Origin: Clostridiales bacterium
Lineage (GTDB): Bacteria; Bacillota; Clostridia; Peptostreptococcales; Anaerovoracaceae
Assembly (NCBI GenBank): GCA_009911365.1
Contig: QXXF01000002.1
Location: 124,001-188,000, forward strand
Direction of reading: 5' to 3'
Length of the DNA: 64,000 bases
This document shows positions 44,678 through 55,228 of the stretch, piece by piece (position 1 is the stretch's first letter; every line of letters begins with the position of its first letter). The notes under the pieces are model-generated. The model was not told the origin of the DNA, did not search any database, and saw only the letters and a program-made list of their open reading frames with translations. The translations under genes and the position numbers were made by a program.

Positions 44678-45682
44678 TTAATAGTACAGATACGCTGTTT
44701 TTTCAATGATGGTTTTGTTCTTTTTGTAAATGCCATTAAAGGCACTGTGCTTTAATGGGCAGTTTTTGCTTCCCGTCTCGATGCAGACATATGGCAGCTT
44801 TTTTTTGGAAATCAAGTACCGCTCCAGATCGCCGCCCGCACCGTAATCCTTGGTTTCGTCCACCAGGCGATAGCCGGTCGTTTTGTGTACCATGCTGGCC
44901 AGTTCGTAAGCGTCGCTGCGCTTTTGACCTTTCCCCTTCGCACCCCAGTAGATCAGTTCGCCCATGGAATGGTAATTGACGCAGGCCTTCAGGTTCGGCA
45001 TCCGGTTCATCAGCTTGATGATCGCCTTTGTCTCCGCTTCGGTGGCAGCTTTCTTTCCTGCGTAGCCTTCGCTGGCTGGCTTTTTCTCTGTCCGCTTTTT
45101 CGCCCAGCTGGCAGGGAAACTGCGGTTCAGGTCCACGCCCCTGGCGTTGGATTTCCAGCGTTTGTAGGATCCGGCTTTCTTCATCTTTTTCAGCTTTTTA
45201 CGCAAAGCTTTGTTCTTGATTTTACTGATGCCATATTGACTGATGGTCACGCCATCCGGATTGACCATAGGAACGATATAGACAACTACTTCATCAAACA
45301 ATTCTTGGTAAGTGACACCATCATATGCCCCGGTTTCATAATTGGCCAGATACCGCTCTGTCATTTTCATCAGCACCTGACAGTTGAGCCACTCCCGAGC
45401 GTGAATACAGGCCTGGACGATGATCTGCTTCTTTGCCTCTGGGTTTCCCATGCGCAGGCAGTAAAGCTCTCGCTTGTCCGCTGTTTTTCCCAGGCTTTCC
45501 AGTCCGGTCATTTCCGGGTACGTTTTGGCAAGCTTTTTTAAATCTCGTTCCATGTCCTGATAGCTGTATTTTGTGTCTTTTGTGCTGACGATGCGCCCTG
45601 CCTTTTTCCCGGCAAAGGCCTCCAGCGGAAGCAGGCACAGAGCTAGGGCTAAAACAAGGATCATGATGCGTTTTTGTTTCAT
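44678..45682 (-). CDS. Secreted M14 zinc carboxypeptidase
   Basis: 334 residues from ATG 45682 (AAGGAG six bases upstream); the frame extends to 45799. Signal peptide of about 24 residues ends in EAFA. Metal ligands HAREW (His94, Glu97) and VNYHSMGE (His238), substrate Arg/Asn in RGVDLNRSF, catalytic Glu302 in CIETGS. Acts outside the membrane on peptides or peptidoglycan stem peptides (gamma-glutamyl peptidase types are in this family). A relic of a second copy lies just upstream. Confidence 0.9.
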   Translation of the reverse strand: MKQKRIMILVLALALCLLPLEAFAGKKAGRIVSTKDTKYSYQDMERDLKKLAKTYPEMTGLESLGKTADKRELYCLRMGNPEAKKQIIVQACIHAREWLNCQVLMKMTERYLANYETGAYDGVTYQELFDEVVVYIVPMVNPDGVTISQYGISKIKNKALRKKLKKMKKAGSYKRWKSNARGVDLNRSFPASWAKKRTEKKPASEGYAGKKAATEAETKAIIKLMNRMPNLKACVNYHSMGELIYWGAKGKGQKRSDAYELASMVHKTTGYRLVDETKDYGAGGDLERYLISKKKLPYVCIETGSKNCPLKHSAFNGIYKKNKTIIEKTAYLYY

Positions 45683-45799
45683 GTGGTTCTCCTTTTTCAT
45701 GATGGTTGATTTATTGATTTTTAGCCGTATAGAATGGCTGTATTTCAATAATAATTTTGTGCGTTTATAGAGACCGTGAAATAGGCTATGCTTTAACAA

Positions 45800-45865
45800 G
45801 CGCTTTTACTTTCCCGTTTCAATGCAGACATATGTGAGCCGCTTTTGGGAAAGTTTTTCCAAACT
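45800..45865 (-). pseudogene. Relic of a second M14 carboxypeptidase C-terminus
   Basis: On the minus strand the stretch reads RLTYVCIETGK, parallel to LPYVCIETGSK of the intact gene, followed by a stop. Only about 20 codons are recognisable. Suggests a former tandem duplication. Confidence 0.55.
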
Positions 45866-45930
45866 CTCCAGGAAAGCAATGGCCCCGTTATCGCTATTTT
45901 ACCTTGAAACCAACTGAGAAATCAATACGA

Positions 45931-46068
45931 TTAGTAAACTACTTTTTTGATTTTCGCTGCATTTCCGATTTTATAGTAGACAGCCTTCTTTCCCATGTGC
46001 ACGATCTCCGCATTTTCCAACTTTTTAATAGTCTTGACTTTTTTGCCGGAAAGATGTTCTAACGGCAT
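45931..46068 (-). CDS. Short basic frame (45 aa), probably a C-terminal fragment of a surface protein
   Basis: Open frame reading MPLEHLSGKKVKTIKKLENA to KIGNAAKIKKVVY. The Lys-rich style equals the tails of the surface proteins of this locus. It starts eight bases after the LRR gene stop but has a poor ribosome site, so it may be a decayed domain rather than a gene. Confidence 0.3.
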   Translation of the reverse strand: MPLEHLSGKKVKTIKKLENAEIVHMGKKAVYYKIGNAAKIKKVVY

Positions 46069-46076
46069 CGTCCCCA

Positions 46077-48440
46077 TTATTTAATTTTAATTACCACTAC
46101 TTTTTTCTTATTGCTATTCTCCAAACTCCGGCAAGTGATTTTCACCTTCTTACCCTTCCCTGCTTTGAAGGTCTTGACTATCCCCTTTGCGGAAACTTTG
46201 GCATATTTCGGGTTGCTGCTGCTCCAAATAACTTGCTTATTTGCACCTTTAGTTGCGGAAACTTTGGCTTTCAGCTTTATCCGCTTTCCTGCCTTAACCG
46301 TTTTCTTACCGGAAACGGTAATTTTCTTCACCATTCCCTTCATGGAGGTTAACTGACAGGTCGCTTTTTTACCGCTCCCGTCCATGGCGGTGACAGTGAT
46401 AATTACTTTTTTACCGCCTGATTTTTTCTGCATGGTCACGTTCCCGTTCTGATCCACTCTGGCGACCTTTGGGTCACTGGATGTCCAGGAGAGTTTTTTG
46501 TTTGCGGCATTAGCCGGAAGAACTTGCGCTGTCAGCTTTACCTTCTTGCCTGCAGCGATTTTATTGGATGAGGCAGAAAGCTTGATGGCAGTGACTTTAA
46601 TGGCTTGAGGGGGTTGGCTTGGTTTTGCCACACTGGAATTTTCCCCAGTGCTTGCTCCTTGCTTTTGATTTACCGTGAGTCGTACAACTGTTTCCGCATC
46701 TATGTAATTATCCGTCTCAGTTGCTTGTATCACGATGTTTGCGGTCCCTATACCCTTTAACGTCACTAGGCCATCGTCAGATACGGTCGCTACCTTTTCA
46801 TTGCTACTGCCATAGGATAGCCACCCATCCCCCACAGCCAGCTCCGCATCCAAAGAGAATGGGCTGTCACCCATGATTTTTGTAATCGTGGTTGTCGGCA
46901 CCGTGATGGTTTGGGTATGATACCATTGTGGTTTGAATGCAAAGCCCTCATAATTCAATTGTAAATGACCGACATCGATATCCTTCAACCAATTCTTAGT
47001 ACAATATAAGTCTCTCAATTCCCTGTTCTTGCTCAAATCTAAGTTGCTTAATTCATTTCTATCACAGTATAAGCTTTTTAGCACCGTATTGCCACTTAGA
47101 TCTAAATGAGTTAGTTGATTATCCTGACAAGATAGTTCGCTTAACGCTTTGTTGCCGTTCACAATCAAGGTTCTTAATTTGTTTTTACCACAGTCTAAAC
47201 TTTCTAGTACCACATTGTCGCTTAGATCTAAATGAGTTAGTTGATTGTCTCAACAAGATAGTTCGCTTAACGCTTTGTTATCGCTTACATCCAGATCTTT
47301 CAGTTGGTTGCCATCGCAATCCAAATTTCTCAACGCTTTGTTGCTTAGATCTAAATGGGTTAGTTGATTGTCCCAACAAGATAGTTCGCTTAATGCTTTG
47401 TTATTGCTTACATCCAGATTTTTTAACTGATTTTCACCACAAAGTAAAGATTCCAAAGCCGTACAGCTGCTCACGTTCAAATTGCTTAATTTATTCCGTC
47501 GGCAGTCTAAATCTGTCAATGTGACGCAACCGTTCACGTTCAAGCTGAACAGTTGATTTTCCCGGCAATCCAAAGTAGTTAATTCTGTATGATTGCTCAC
47601 ATCCAAGCCATTTAACTCATTAGACTCACATTCTAGATTGTCCAGTGACAGGTTCTTGCTAAGATTCAAATTTTCCAACAGGTTTTGACCACAGTTTAAA
47701 CTTGTCAACTTCTTATTTTTCCCCACATCCAAGTTCGTTAGTTCATTTGTAGCGCAACTTAAGCTCACCAGCTCCGCATTGCTGCCCACATTCAAAACAG
47801 ATAACTTGTTACCGGAACAATTTAAATTGACCAGCGCATGGTTATTGCTTATGTCCAGCTGGCTTAACTGGGTGCATTCACAATTTAAATCTGTCAAACT
47901 ACTATTTTGACTGACATTTAAATTTCGTAGCTTGTTATAACCACAATATAACTGCTGAAGCTTTCTGTTGTTGCTCACATTCAGGTTGGACAGCTCATTA
48001 TAATGGCAATCTAAATAACTCAAGTTGCCGTTGTCACTCACGTCTAATTGGGCGATATGAGTGCATACGCACTTTAAAACAGCTAAATTCTTATTTTGCC
48101 TTACATCCAAATTATCCAGCTTGTTATAGTTGCAATTCAATGCCTCCAAAGCTTTAAAATATTCAATTCCTGCCAGATTGCTTATGCCGCTGCCTTCTCC
48201 TTCATTCTCAACATCAATCTCTCTTACCAACTGCAACTCTGTCTCTGATAACTGGTTATCATTATTTTGGTCGAAGCTTGCGACATAATTCCGAAATGTC
48301 ACATCCGGAAAATGTTCTGCGTTAAGTTCTACTCCGGTTGTGACCGCATGAGTCTGTTCGCTCTGTATGCCTATCAGCACCAGTAAGGCCAAATAGATCC
48401 CTAAAGATACCCCTATACCATGCCTTCTTGTTCTTTGCAC
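46077..48440 (-). pseudogene. Secreted leucine-rich-repeat / Ig-like surface protein with one in-frame TGA
   Basis: Read through the TGA (47250-47252) this is one frame of 788 codons. Signal peptide (about 1-32), a calcium-style DQNNDNQLSETE stretch, then some twenty LRR units of about 21 residues (LxCxxNxLxxLDVSNNxxL), then Ig-like Big_2 domains (IKLSASSNKIAAGKKVKLTA) and a Lys-rich end. The TGA stands where the previous repeat unit has TGG (SCWDNQL). No LPXTG anchor. Last large gene of the surface operon, 42 bases after its neighbour. Either a truncated 396-residue LRR protein is made, or the gene is newly inactivated. Confidence 0.8.
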
Positions 48441-48482
48441 GCTCTTCTCTCCTTTCTCTTCTGTCCTCGTAGCTGAAACTAT

Positions 48483-50999
48483 TTAAATTCTTACCTTTTT
48501 CACCTTACTGTATGCGCCATGTAGCTTCGCATTCCCCACTTTTTTATAAGCTCTGACTTTCACGTAGTACGTTTTCTTCGGCTTTAACTTTTTAACTACA
48601 TGCTTCGTAGTTTTATTCTTCTTGACCATGACGTTCTTCTTGCCTTTGGTGAACTTGCTGTTTTTGGCATAAGTCAACTGATAGCCGCTGGCTTTCACAT
48701 CCTGCTTCCAAGTGACGCTCATCTTCTTGTTCCCAGCCTTTGCTTTTAGGCCAACAACCCGCTTTGGATTCACAGTAAGGGAAATTCTTTTTACCGCCAT
48801 ATTATAATTTTTTGTCGCTTTCGCTGTTACGGTGATAATGGTTTTTCCCGAACCCTTCAATGTCACTTTGCCAGCATTGTCAACTGCCGCAATTTTTTGG
48901 TTACTGGATTTGTAGGATAGTTTGCCGTCCCCCGTTGTTTTTATTCGCAGATAGAACGGCTTGCTGCCGTATGCTTTAACGAAAGCGTTTGCTCCTTGAA
49001 GCGCCTGGTTCTTTTTAGATGCCGCTTGCGCTTTCTTGATGGTGAAACTCAATGCTTTTTGTCCTGTATAACCACCCTTTCCTGTAATCGTTATGACGGC
49101 CCTGCCTGGATTCACGTTGTTTTGATATGTCAAGTCATAATCCGTTCCCTGTTTTAAGACATAATCACCGTCACGAATCGTGACAGTTGGCCTGATCTCC
49201 TTGCCCGTAAAGCTCATTTCCCGTTGATAATCAACTACCAGATCCTCAATCTTTTTCACAGCAGATGTCACGTTATACACATCGTCCAGCATTTTTGCGG
49301 AAACTTTTCGCGGTGTGGCGATTCGGTTCCGCTCGGCCGTCATCTCGCAGGGTCCGCAAAGATCAAACAGCCAAACGGTGCCATCTTTACGCCCCATGAT
49401 CAAGGTATTACCGCCTGGCAATGTTCCTGCGTCTACCACGTTTGTCAACAATTTATAATCACGTTCTCGCATTCCCTGCCTCGCACCTTGAGAATAACTC
49501 AAATATACCGTCTCTTCTTTTCCTAATTTCCAGTCCCATCCATCTCCCAAGTAGCCCTTAGCGTCTCCTTTTACGAGTCTTTCTTTCTCTCCGCTCGTGG
49601 TTTTATATCCATAATTAGAAAATTTTTCAAAGTCTGACGCTACAAGCATCATGTCACCGCCTGTATCTAAATACAAGTTTCCTTGGTTATCTGCTACATA
49701 TTGGCTGTCATCGTACATGATTTGACAATCGACAATCTCAGTATCCAAAGCTTTGTCACATAATGCTTGTGCGTTTTGATCCGTTCCCTCCATCTCCAGT
49801 TCTGTATCCTCGTCCTCATATGAATCAATTGTGCGTTTCATCCGATAGGACGCTCCATCTGTCCCAATGGCAAAGCCACCAAGTATTCGCTCAGCATTTT
49901 CCATTATCACCTGGATTCGTGGTGATTCCGAGGAGTCCTGATATTCCCAGTATTTCACTGTCCCGTTTTCTGTCAAATAGTACACACTATCATCACCTGT
50001 CGGGACAATCTGAATGATGTCCTGTTCCTCATCTATAGCGATCTTTTCAATGTCGCTTTTCTCATAGATGTGATTGTGGCGGTATAATTTTCCTGTTTTG
50101 TCCAACACATAATGTATTTTTTCAATATATCCATCGAATCCCCCGCCATCCACAGAGACGCATTGCTCAATATTTGTCCCAGCAATTACTGGTTTCCACT
50201 TTAGCCTATTATGCGTCTCTTTCCAGACATAATAAGTCTGCAAATATTTTAGCGTGCCGTCCTTTTGCAGCACATAATCCGCTCCAAAATCTTTTACATT
50301 GTCAAAGGTTTCATAAACCGCTCCATCTATCATGCTCTCTACGGACAGTGAATGATTCTGGTCAAGATAGATGCTGTGATAGGCCTCTTCCGCAATACCC
50401 TGAATGTTGCTCTTTTGTGCATAACGGATGCTTTGTGATGGAGCTTTCCACAGTTCGCCATTTGAGAATAAAATTTCATTTCCCCAGTTAGATACCTGGC
50501 TTTCCAAATCTTGATTATTTTCCAGGTCAGGGTTATATCCGGTAAACGCAATTCCCTTTACATCAAAAGACTCTTCCAGGGTTTGCATTTCGATCTTTTC
50601 CCCCTGATAATACCGACTTTCCTCGTATTTTACCGTTATCCGATTATTTCCTTCTATCAGTTCATAGCTGCCATCCTGATTCGTGCTGCATCCAATCGTC
50701 GTATAGGCACTGACGTTTCTTTTTCCATCGACCTCAAGATAATCCGAAACGCCCATAATCTGCTCACTGCCATCGCAAAAGATCACTTTCACTCTTAGCT
50801 GCTCTGCCAGATCCGCCTCATCCAAACCCACATAAAATTCCCGCTTCTCTGGCAGATTCACCAGTTCTATGCGTGCCGCCTGACGTATAGCCGCCGCATG
50901 TGTAATGCCTCTGCCCTGGATTAACGGCACAACGGTAACAGCCATCAGAAAAGCGATCGCTAACCATAAAATCCGATGCTTTTTTCTCGTTCTCTGCAT
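48483..50999 (-). CDS. Large secreted surface protein, paralog A
   Basis: 838 residues. Signal peptide ends near THAAA (about 37). Residues 40-560 form repeats such as DFGADYVLQKDGTLKYL and LIMGRKDGTVWLFDL that suggest a beta-propeller or RCC1-like fold. Then a domain with YTGQKALSFTI (MBG/YDG-like), a Big_2-like part (LSYKSSNQKIAAVDNAGKVT) and a C-terminal fibronectin III-like domain (VTWKQDVKASGYQLTY). About 50% identical by eye to the next gene. No sortase motif. Function unknown; adhesion or wall binding is plausible. Confidence 0.8.
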   Translation of the reverse strand: MQRTRKKHRILWLAIAFLMAVTVVPLIQGRGITHAAAIRQAARIELVNLPEKREFYVGLDEADLAEQLRVKVIFCDGSEQIMGVSDYLEVDGKRNVSAYTTIGCSTNQDGSYELIEGNNRITVKYEESRYYQGEKIEMQTLEESFDVKGIAFTGYNPDLENNQDLESQVSNWGNEILFSNGELWKAPSQSIRYAQKSNIQGIAEEAYHSIYLDQNHSLSVESMIDGAVYETFDNVKDFGADYVLQKDGTLKYLQTYYVWKETHNRLKWKPVIAGTNIEQCVSVDGGGFDGYIEKIHYVLDKTGKLYRHNHIYEKSDIEKIAIDEEQDIIQIVPTGDDSVYYLTENGTVKYWEYQDSSESPRIQVIMENAERILGGFAIGTDGASYRMKRTIDSYEDEDTELEMEGTDQNAQALCDKALDTEIVDCQIMYDDSQYVADNQGNLYLDTGGDMMLVASDFEKFSNYGYKTTSGEKERLVKGDAKGYLGDGWDWKLGKEETVYLSYSQGARQGMRERDYKLLTNVVDAGTLPGGNTLIMGRKDGTVWLFDLCGPCEMTAERNRIATPRKVSAKMLDDVYNVTSAVKKIEDLVVDYQREMSFTGKEIRPTVTIRDGDYVLKQGTDYDLTYQNNVNPGRAVITITGKGGYTGQKALSFTIKKAQAASKKNQALQGANAFVKAYGSKPFYLRIKTTGDGKLSYKSSNQKIAAVDNAGKVTLKGSGKTIITVTAKATKNYNMAVKRISLTVNPKRVVGLKAKAGNKKMSVTWKQDVKASGYQLTYAKNSKFTKGKKNVMVKKNKTTKHVVKKLKPKKTYYVKVRAYKKVGNAKLHGAYSKVKKVRI

Positions 51000-51011
51000 A
51001 TCCTTCTCCTT

Positions 51012-53483
51012 TTATCTTGGAATTTTGACTTTTTTCGCCTTGCTATATGCGCCATACAGCTTCGCTTTCCCTACTTTTTTATAAGCCCGTACTTTTACGT
51101 AATATGTCTTCTTTGGTTTCACTTTCTTGATGACTTGCTTTATGATCTTGTTCTTGCGGATCAGAATGTTTTTCTTTCCTTTTTTGAACTTGCTGTTCTG
51201 GGCGTAGGTCAACTGATAGCCATCCGCTTTCGGGTCACGCTTCCAGCGCACAGTCATTTTCTTTTTGGCGGCTTTGACTTTCAGGCCAGTGGCTTTCTTT
51301 GGCTTCACGGTGATGAGCACTTGCTTCGTGGCCGCATTGTAATTTGCCGTGGCAGCCGCTGTCACGGTGATGATCGCTCTTCCTGGGCCTTTAATTGTTG
51401 CTTTTCCTGCCTGATTTATCTGTATCACACTTCGATTATTGGATTTATAGGTCAGCTTACCCTTGCCAGTCGTTTTTGCCCCTAGGTAGAATGGTTTGCT
51501 GCCGTATACCTTTGTGAATTTGCTTGCTCCATGAATTGCCTGATTCTTTTTATTTGGGGAAACCGGCGTGTTCTGCGTTATGTTCATCTTTTTGATGGTG
51601 AAGAGTAAATCCCGTTTGCCAATATAGTCACCTTTTCCCACGACTGTCATGGTCGCGGTACCTTCATTGATGTTATTTTTATAGGTCACGTCATAGTCTG
51701 TTCCTGGTCGCAGCACATAATCATAGTCTTCGATGGTAATGGCTGGCTTCACTTCTTTTCCAGTGTAGGCTACTTCTCTTTCATAGGAATAGGCTAATTC
51801 ATTGACATCTCTCTTTTCTTGCTTCACGTTGAAGGTTTCATCCAGTAATTTCTGAGACAGTTTCTGAGGAATAGCAATGCGGTTCCGTTCTTCACCAAAA
51901 TATGAACTTTTATCGAACAGCCAAACGGTCCCATCCTTGCGTGCCATGATCAAACAGCCAGAATTGCCTGATATATTAACCACATTTGTCAGCAGTTCAC
52001 AAGAAAAATTGTAGGATGTCAAATATACGGTTCCATCGGCTCGTAGTTCAACCCCTCCTAAATCAATTAACACATTGTTCTCCACTACTACTTTTTTCTC
52101 ATCATTCCAGTAAGGCAACCCTTTTTGCGTTCCATCATTAGCAATATATCCAAAAGTCGAAAATTCCTTGAAATCTGTTGCGACTAAATGTGTGACCTGT
52201 ACTGTCTCATCTCCACTATAGTCATAACCACAACTATATAATCTCCCCCTGCCATCTGCCGCATACCAATCATCAGAATAGTAGCCGCCTTGTTTTTCAG
52301 CAACAATCTCTGTATCTAGGATTTTTGCGCCATTTTCTATGCTGTAGGAATTTCCATCCGTTCCTATGGCAAATCGTCCTGAAATTCTCTCCACGCCATC
52401 CATGATCTTCTCACTCTTATTTTCCTCTGAATCAAACCACTTCAATTGGTTGCTTGCCGTCAAATAATATACGCCTCTCCAGTCCAGCCAAACAAGATCA
52501 GTAACTCTCTCCATTTCTTCTATTGAGCTTTTTTCGATTGCTTTACCAACACCACGATATTGATAACGATATACGTTTCCCGTGTTGTCGATGGCATAAT
52601 AAACACCCCCGTTGCCATAGCCGCCTGCGGGAACACATCTCTGTATATTCTTTGCGATAAGGCTTGTCTTTGGCTCACTGTCACCGCTGTCAACTTCCCA
52701 ATCATTATCCCAATATGGTACATATTGGAGCGTTCCATCTTTTTGCAATGCATAACCTTTTCCAAAATCCCGAACATCATTAAGCGTCCCGCAGACTTTT
52801 CCTTCCTTGTTTTCCACAGTCAAAACATCCTGCGAATCAATACGTATGCTGTTATAAACATCTGCCACGATCCCCTGAATATCAGATTTTCTCTCATAAC
52901 GGACACTATTCATCGGGGCCTTCCATAACTCCCCATTTTCAAACAAGATTTGATTTCCCCATTCTGAGATTTGAGCTGTTAGGTTCTTATCATTTTCTAA
53001 AGATGGGTCGTAATCTTTAAATCTAACACCCGTCAAGGTAAAAGATGCTTTTAGCCTTTGCAAATCTCTATCCTCATTGTCTGACCATTCTCGATACGTT
53101 ATGACAACCTGGTTTTTACCTTCTTTCCAACGGCTCTCGCTTTCTTCATCCGCATTATACGCAACACTTGTACTAGCATAGATATTTTGATTTTGATTTA
53201 CATCTATAAAACTATCTGCGCCTATCACGTCCTCACTGCCATCCCGAAAAATGATTCTCACTTTGAGTTTGTCATAAAGCATATCAAGTAGTGCATCCTC
53301 ATCCAACCCCAAATAAAACTCCTGCCCCTCCGGTGCGTTCACCAGCTCGATCCGCACTGCCTGCGGCTGCGCCGCAGCGGCATGTGCCTTTCCCGTGCCT
53401 TGGGTCATCGGCACCACGGTCATCGCCATCAGAAAAACGACCACCATAGATAAAATCCTGCTCGTTCTTTTCATCACTGACAT
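51012..53483 (-). CDS. Large secreted surface protein, paralog B
   Basis: 823 residues from ATG 53483, chosen because GGAGAGG lies just upstream; a GTG at 53498 overlaps the preceding stop but lacks a site. Same architecture as paralog A: signal peptide ending near AHAAA, propeller-like repeats (DFGKGYALQKDGTLQYV), YTGKEVKPAITIEDYDYVL domain, Ig-like part (LTYKSNNRSVIQINQAG) and fibronectin III-like end (VRWKRDPKADGYQLTYAQN). Lies twelve bases before paralog A. The pair arose by tandem duplication and has diverged. Confidence 0.8.
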   Translation of the reverse strand: MSVMKRTSRILSMVVVFLMAMTVVPMTQGTGKAHAAAAQPQAVRIELVNAPEGQEFYLGLDEDALLDMLYDKLKVRIIFRDGSEDVIGADSFIDVNQNQNIYASTSVAYNADEESESRWKEGKNQVVITYREWSDNEDRDLQRLKASFTLTGVRFKDYDPSLENDKNLTAQISEWGNQILFENGELWKAPMNSVRYERKSDIQGIVADVYNSIRIDSQDVLTVENKEGKVCGTLNDVRDFGKGYALQKDGTLQYVPYWDNDWEVDSGDSEPKTSLIAKNIQRCVPAGGYGNGGVYYAIDNTGNVYRYQYRGVGKAIEKSSIEEMERVTDLVWLDWRGVYYLTASNQLKWFDSEENKSEKIMDGVERISGRFAIGTDGNSYSIENGAKILDTEIVAEKQGGYYSDDWYAADGRGRLYSCGYDYSGDETVQVTHLVATDFKEFSTFGYIANDGTQKGLPYWNDEKKVVVENNVLIDLGGVELRADGTVYLTSYNFSCELLTNVVNISGNSGCLIMARKDGTVWLFDKSSYFGEERNRIAIPQKLSQKLLDETFNVKQEKRDVNELAYSYEREVAYTGKEVKPAITIEDYDYVLRPGTDYDVTYKNNINEGTATMTVVGKGDYIGKRDLLFTIKKMNITQNTPVSPNKKNQAIHGASKFTKVYGSKPFYLGAKTTGKGKLTYKSNNRSVIQINQAGKATIKGPGRAIITVTAAATANYNAATKQVLITVKPKKATGLKVKAAKKKMTVRWKRDPKADGYQLTYAQNSKFKKGKKNILIRKNKIIKQVIKKVKPKKTYYVKVRAYKKVGKAKLYGAYSKAKKVKIPR

Positions 53484-53494
53484 GTTTCCTCTCC

Positions 53495-55228
53495 TCACTT
53501 TCTTTCCATGCTCTGTGCTTTGATTTGTTTCATCTGCTCAATATATCGCAAATAAGAATCCTCTAACTCCACTTTTGGCTTGTCCCTGATCTTCAGTGCC
53601 AAAGGAGAGCTTTCCCGTTCCCTTTCTTTGATCTGTTGCTCCATGTCGATCACCTGATCCATATAACGCCGGGTCAAGGCCTCGTCCTTTGCCAGCACCG
53701 CCTTCTGCAGCGCCAGAGACAGCCCCCGGATATAGACTTCATAGTTTTCAGCGTTATAAGGCTCGTATTCCATGGCTTTCTGCGCATTTTCTTCCATTTC
53801 TCCAAAATCGCCTTCACTGGCGGCCCAGCCGGTTTTCAGCCGGTAAATCGCCGAGCAGCAGGAATTGCGCCGTAAAATATCCTCCGCCAGCCGCATCTTT
53901 TCTCCAGGATCCGTTGAAGCGTTGATCTGTTCGATCTGGGAAAAAGTCAGAACAGGATAAAGCTTCAAAGCCACAGCGTGCCGGTCACCCAGAGCCAAAC
54001 CTAAGGCCAGGGAGAAATAAAGAGATAGGGCAAGCACTGCGCAAGCTGCGGCCTTTACCGGAAACTTGACGGAAAAGCTCTTCGCAGCTCCAAAATCCAT
54101 CAGCAAGCTGGTGAAAAACGCCATTGCGATAAACTGCATGTCAAAGTCAAACAAGCTATGCAAAACCACCACAGCCAAAAGCAGCTTTTGCCGAGTTCCA
54201 ATGATTTTGCTGCAAAAGGAGATCACCACCATGATCACCAGCAGGATCCCCGCAGCGATACCAAAGTCCAAAATAGATTGCAGCAGCTCGTTATGGACGA
54301 ACATCGTCACATAATTTCCAGTGGCATACCGTCCTTGCGCAAAGTAATACCCTTTGTATCCGAGCCCGAAAGGATGCTCCCTCACCATCCGCAGCGCATC
54401 CTGCCAGTAAAGAAGCCTCCCCCAGAAGGTAGAATTCTGTGAAACCATTGTGGCCACTCTGCCAAAGCCCCACACATTTCCCAGCAGCATGCCTAACAGC
54501 CCCATAGCTGCCATGGCCGCTGCCAAGCAAGCCGCCTGTTTCCGATGCTGTTTCTGAAAAGCAAAGAGGAAAATCAAGCAGCCAAGGAACAGGACAAAGA
54601 CGCTGCGGCTTCCAGAAAGCAGCAGGCCCGCACCGCAGATCAGGCCCATCAGGATTTCTTTGCGGCCCCATTCCTTTTTGCCCAGCAGGATCAAAATCGA
54701 CAGCAGCGCAGTCAGAGCAAACACGTTGGGATAGCTGAAAAAGCCTCCCATTCTTCCAGCCACGAAAAAATACCCTCTCCATGGAGTCACATAAAAAACA
54801 CCGCACAGCACGGTCATCACCGTACAGATAGCTGGCAGTAACTGGACACAGCACTCCCGCACTCGCTGGTCCATCTGATAGACCGTGATCACAAAAAGGG
54901 GCACTGGCAGAAATTTCACAAACCCCAGCAAGGCCAATCCCCAGTCCACCCCACAAAAAACAGATGTCACCGACAGCAGCAGAATCCCCAGAAGACAATA
55001 AAACCCGCTCCCCACCGGGACCTTCACACTGCCGCTGGCTCTCATTCTGACACAGAGAAAGCCTGCGCAGATCAGAGAAAAAATGGCCGAAGCCGCCTCG
55101 TAAACGCCGCCCCAGAGAAAAAAAGACATGACAAAAAAACCGCAAAACAGCTTCTCATCCACTGCGAGTCCTGGCGCAAGAACCGGGTTCCCGCTTTTCT
55201 TCTTCCCATGTGTTTTCTTTCCTCTCAT
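53495..55228 (-). CDS. Wzy_C / O-antigen-ligase-like membrane protein with TPR-like tail
   Basis: 577 residues. About twelve helices in 25-410; between them a large loop with RLLYWQDALRMVREHPFGLG (Arg271) and FVHNELLQSILDFGI (His312), the pattern of WaaL, Wzy and PglL-type glycan transferases. Residues 430-560 are helical and TPR-like (NAQKAMEYEPYNAENYEVYI). Its ATG overlaps the LytTR stop by four bases. The family joins lipid-linked glycans to lipids, other glycans or proteins. Co-transcription with secreted proteins raises the idea of protein O-glycosylation; inference only. Confidence 0.8.
   Translation of the reverse strand: MRGKKTHGKKKSGNPVLAPGLAVDEKLFCGFFVMSFFLWGGVYEAASAIFSLICAGFLCVRMRASGSVKVPVGSGFYCLLGILLLSVTSVFCGVDWGLALLGFVKFLPVPLFVITVYQMDQRVRECCVQLLPAICTVMTVLCGVFYVTPWRGYFFVAGRMGGFFSYPNVFALTALLSILILLGKKEWGRKEILMGLICGAGLLLSGSRSVFVLFLGCLIFLFAFQKQHRKQAACLAAAMAAMGLLGMLLGNVWGFGRVATMVSQNSTFWGRLLYWQDALRMVREHPFGLGYKGYYFAQGRYATGNYVTMFVHNELLQSILDFGIAAGILLVIMVVISFCSKIIGTRQKLLLAVVVLHSLFDFDMQFIAMAFFTSLLMDFGAAKSFSVKFPVKAAACAVLALSLYFSLALGLALGDRHAVALKLYPVLTFSQIEQINASTDPGEKMRLAEDILRRNSCCSAIYRLKTGWAASEGDFGEMEENAQKAMEYEPYNAENYEVYIRGLSLALQKAVLAKDEALTRRYMDQVIDMEQQIKERERESSPLALKIRDKPKVELEDSYLRYIEQMKQIKAQSMERK

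Noticed and set aside
47250-47252. TGA as a selenocysteine codon
   Set aside because: Sister repeat has Trp, no selenocysteine-type family and no SECIS-like stem was evident after the codon.
46900-48250. Dense short repeats that at first look like a repeat array
   Set aside because: Spacing is about 63 bases and encodes 21-residue leucine-rich repeats; units vary at the DNA level and there are no spacers, so it is not CRISPR.
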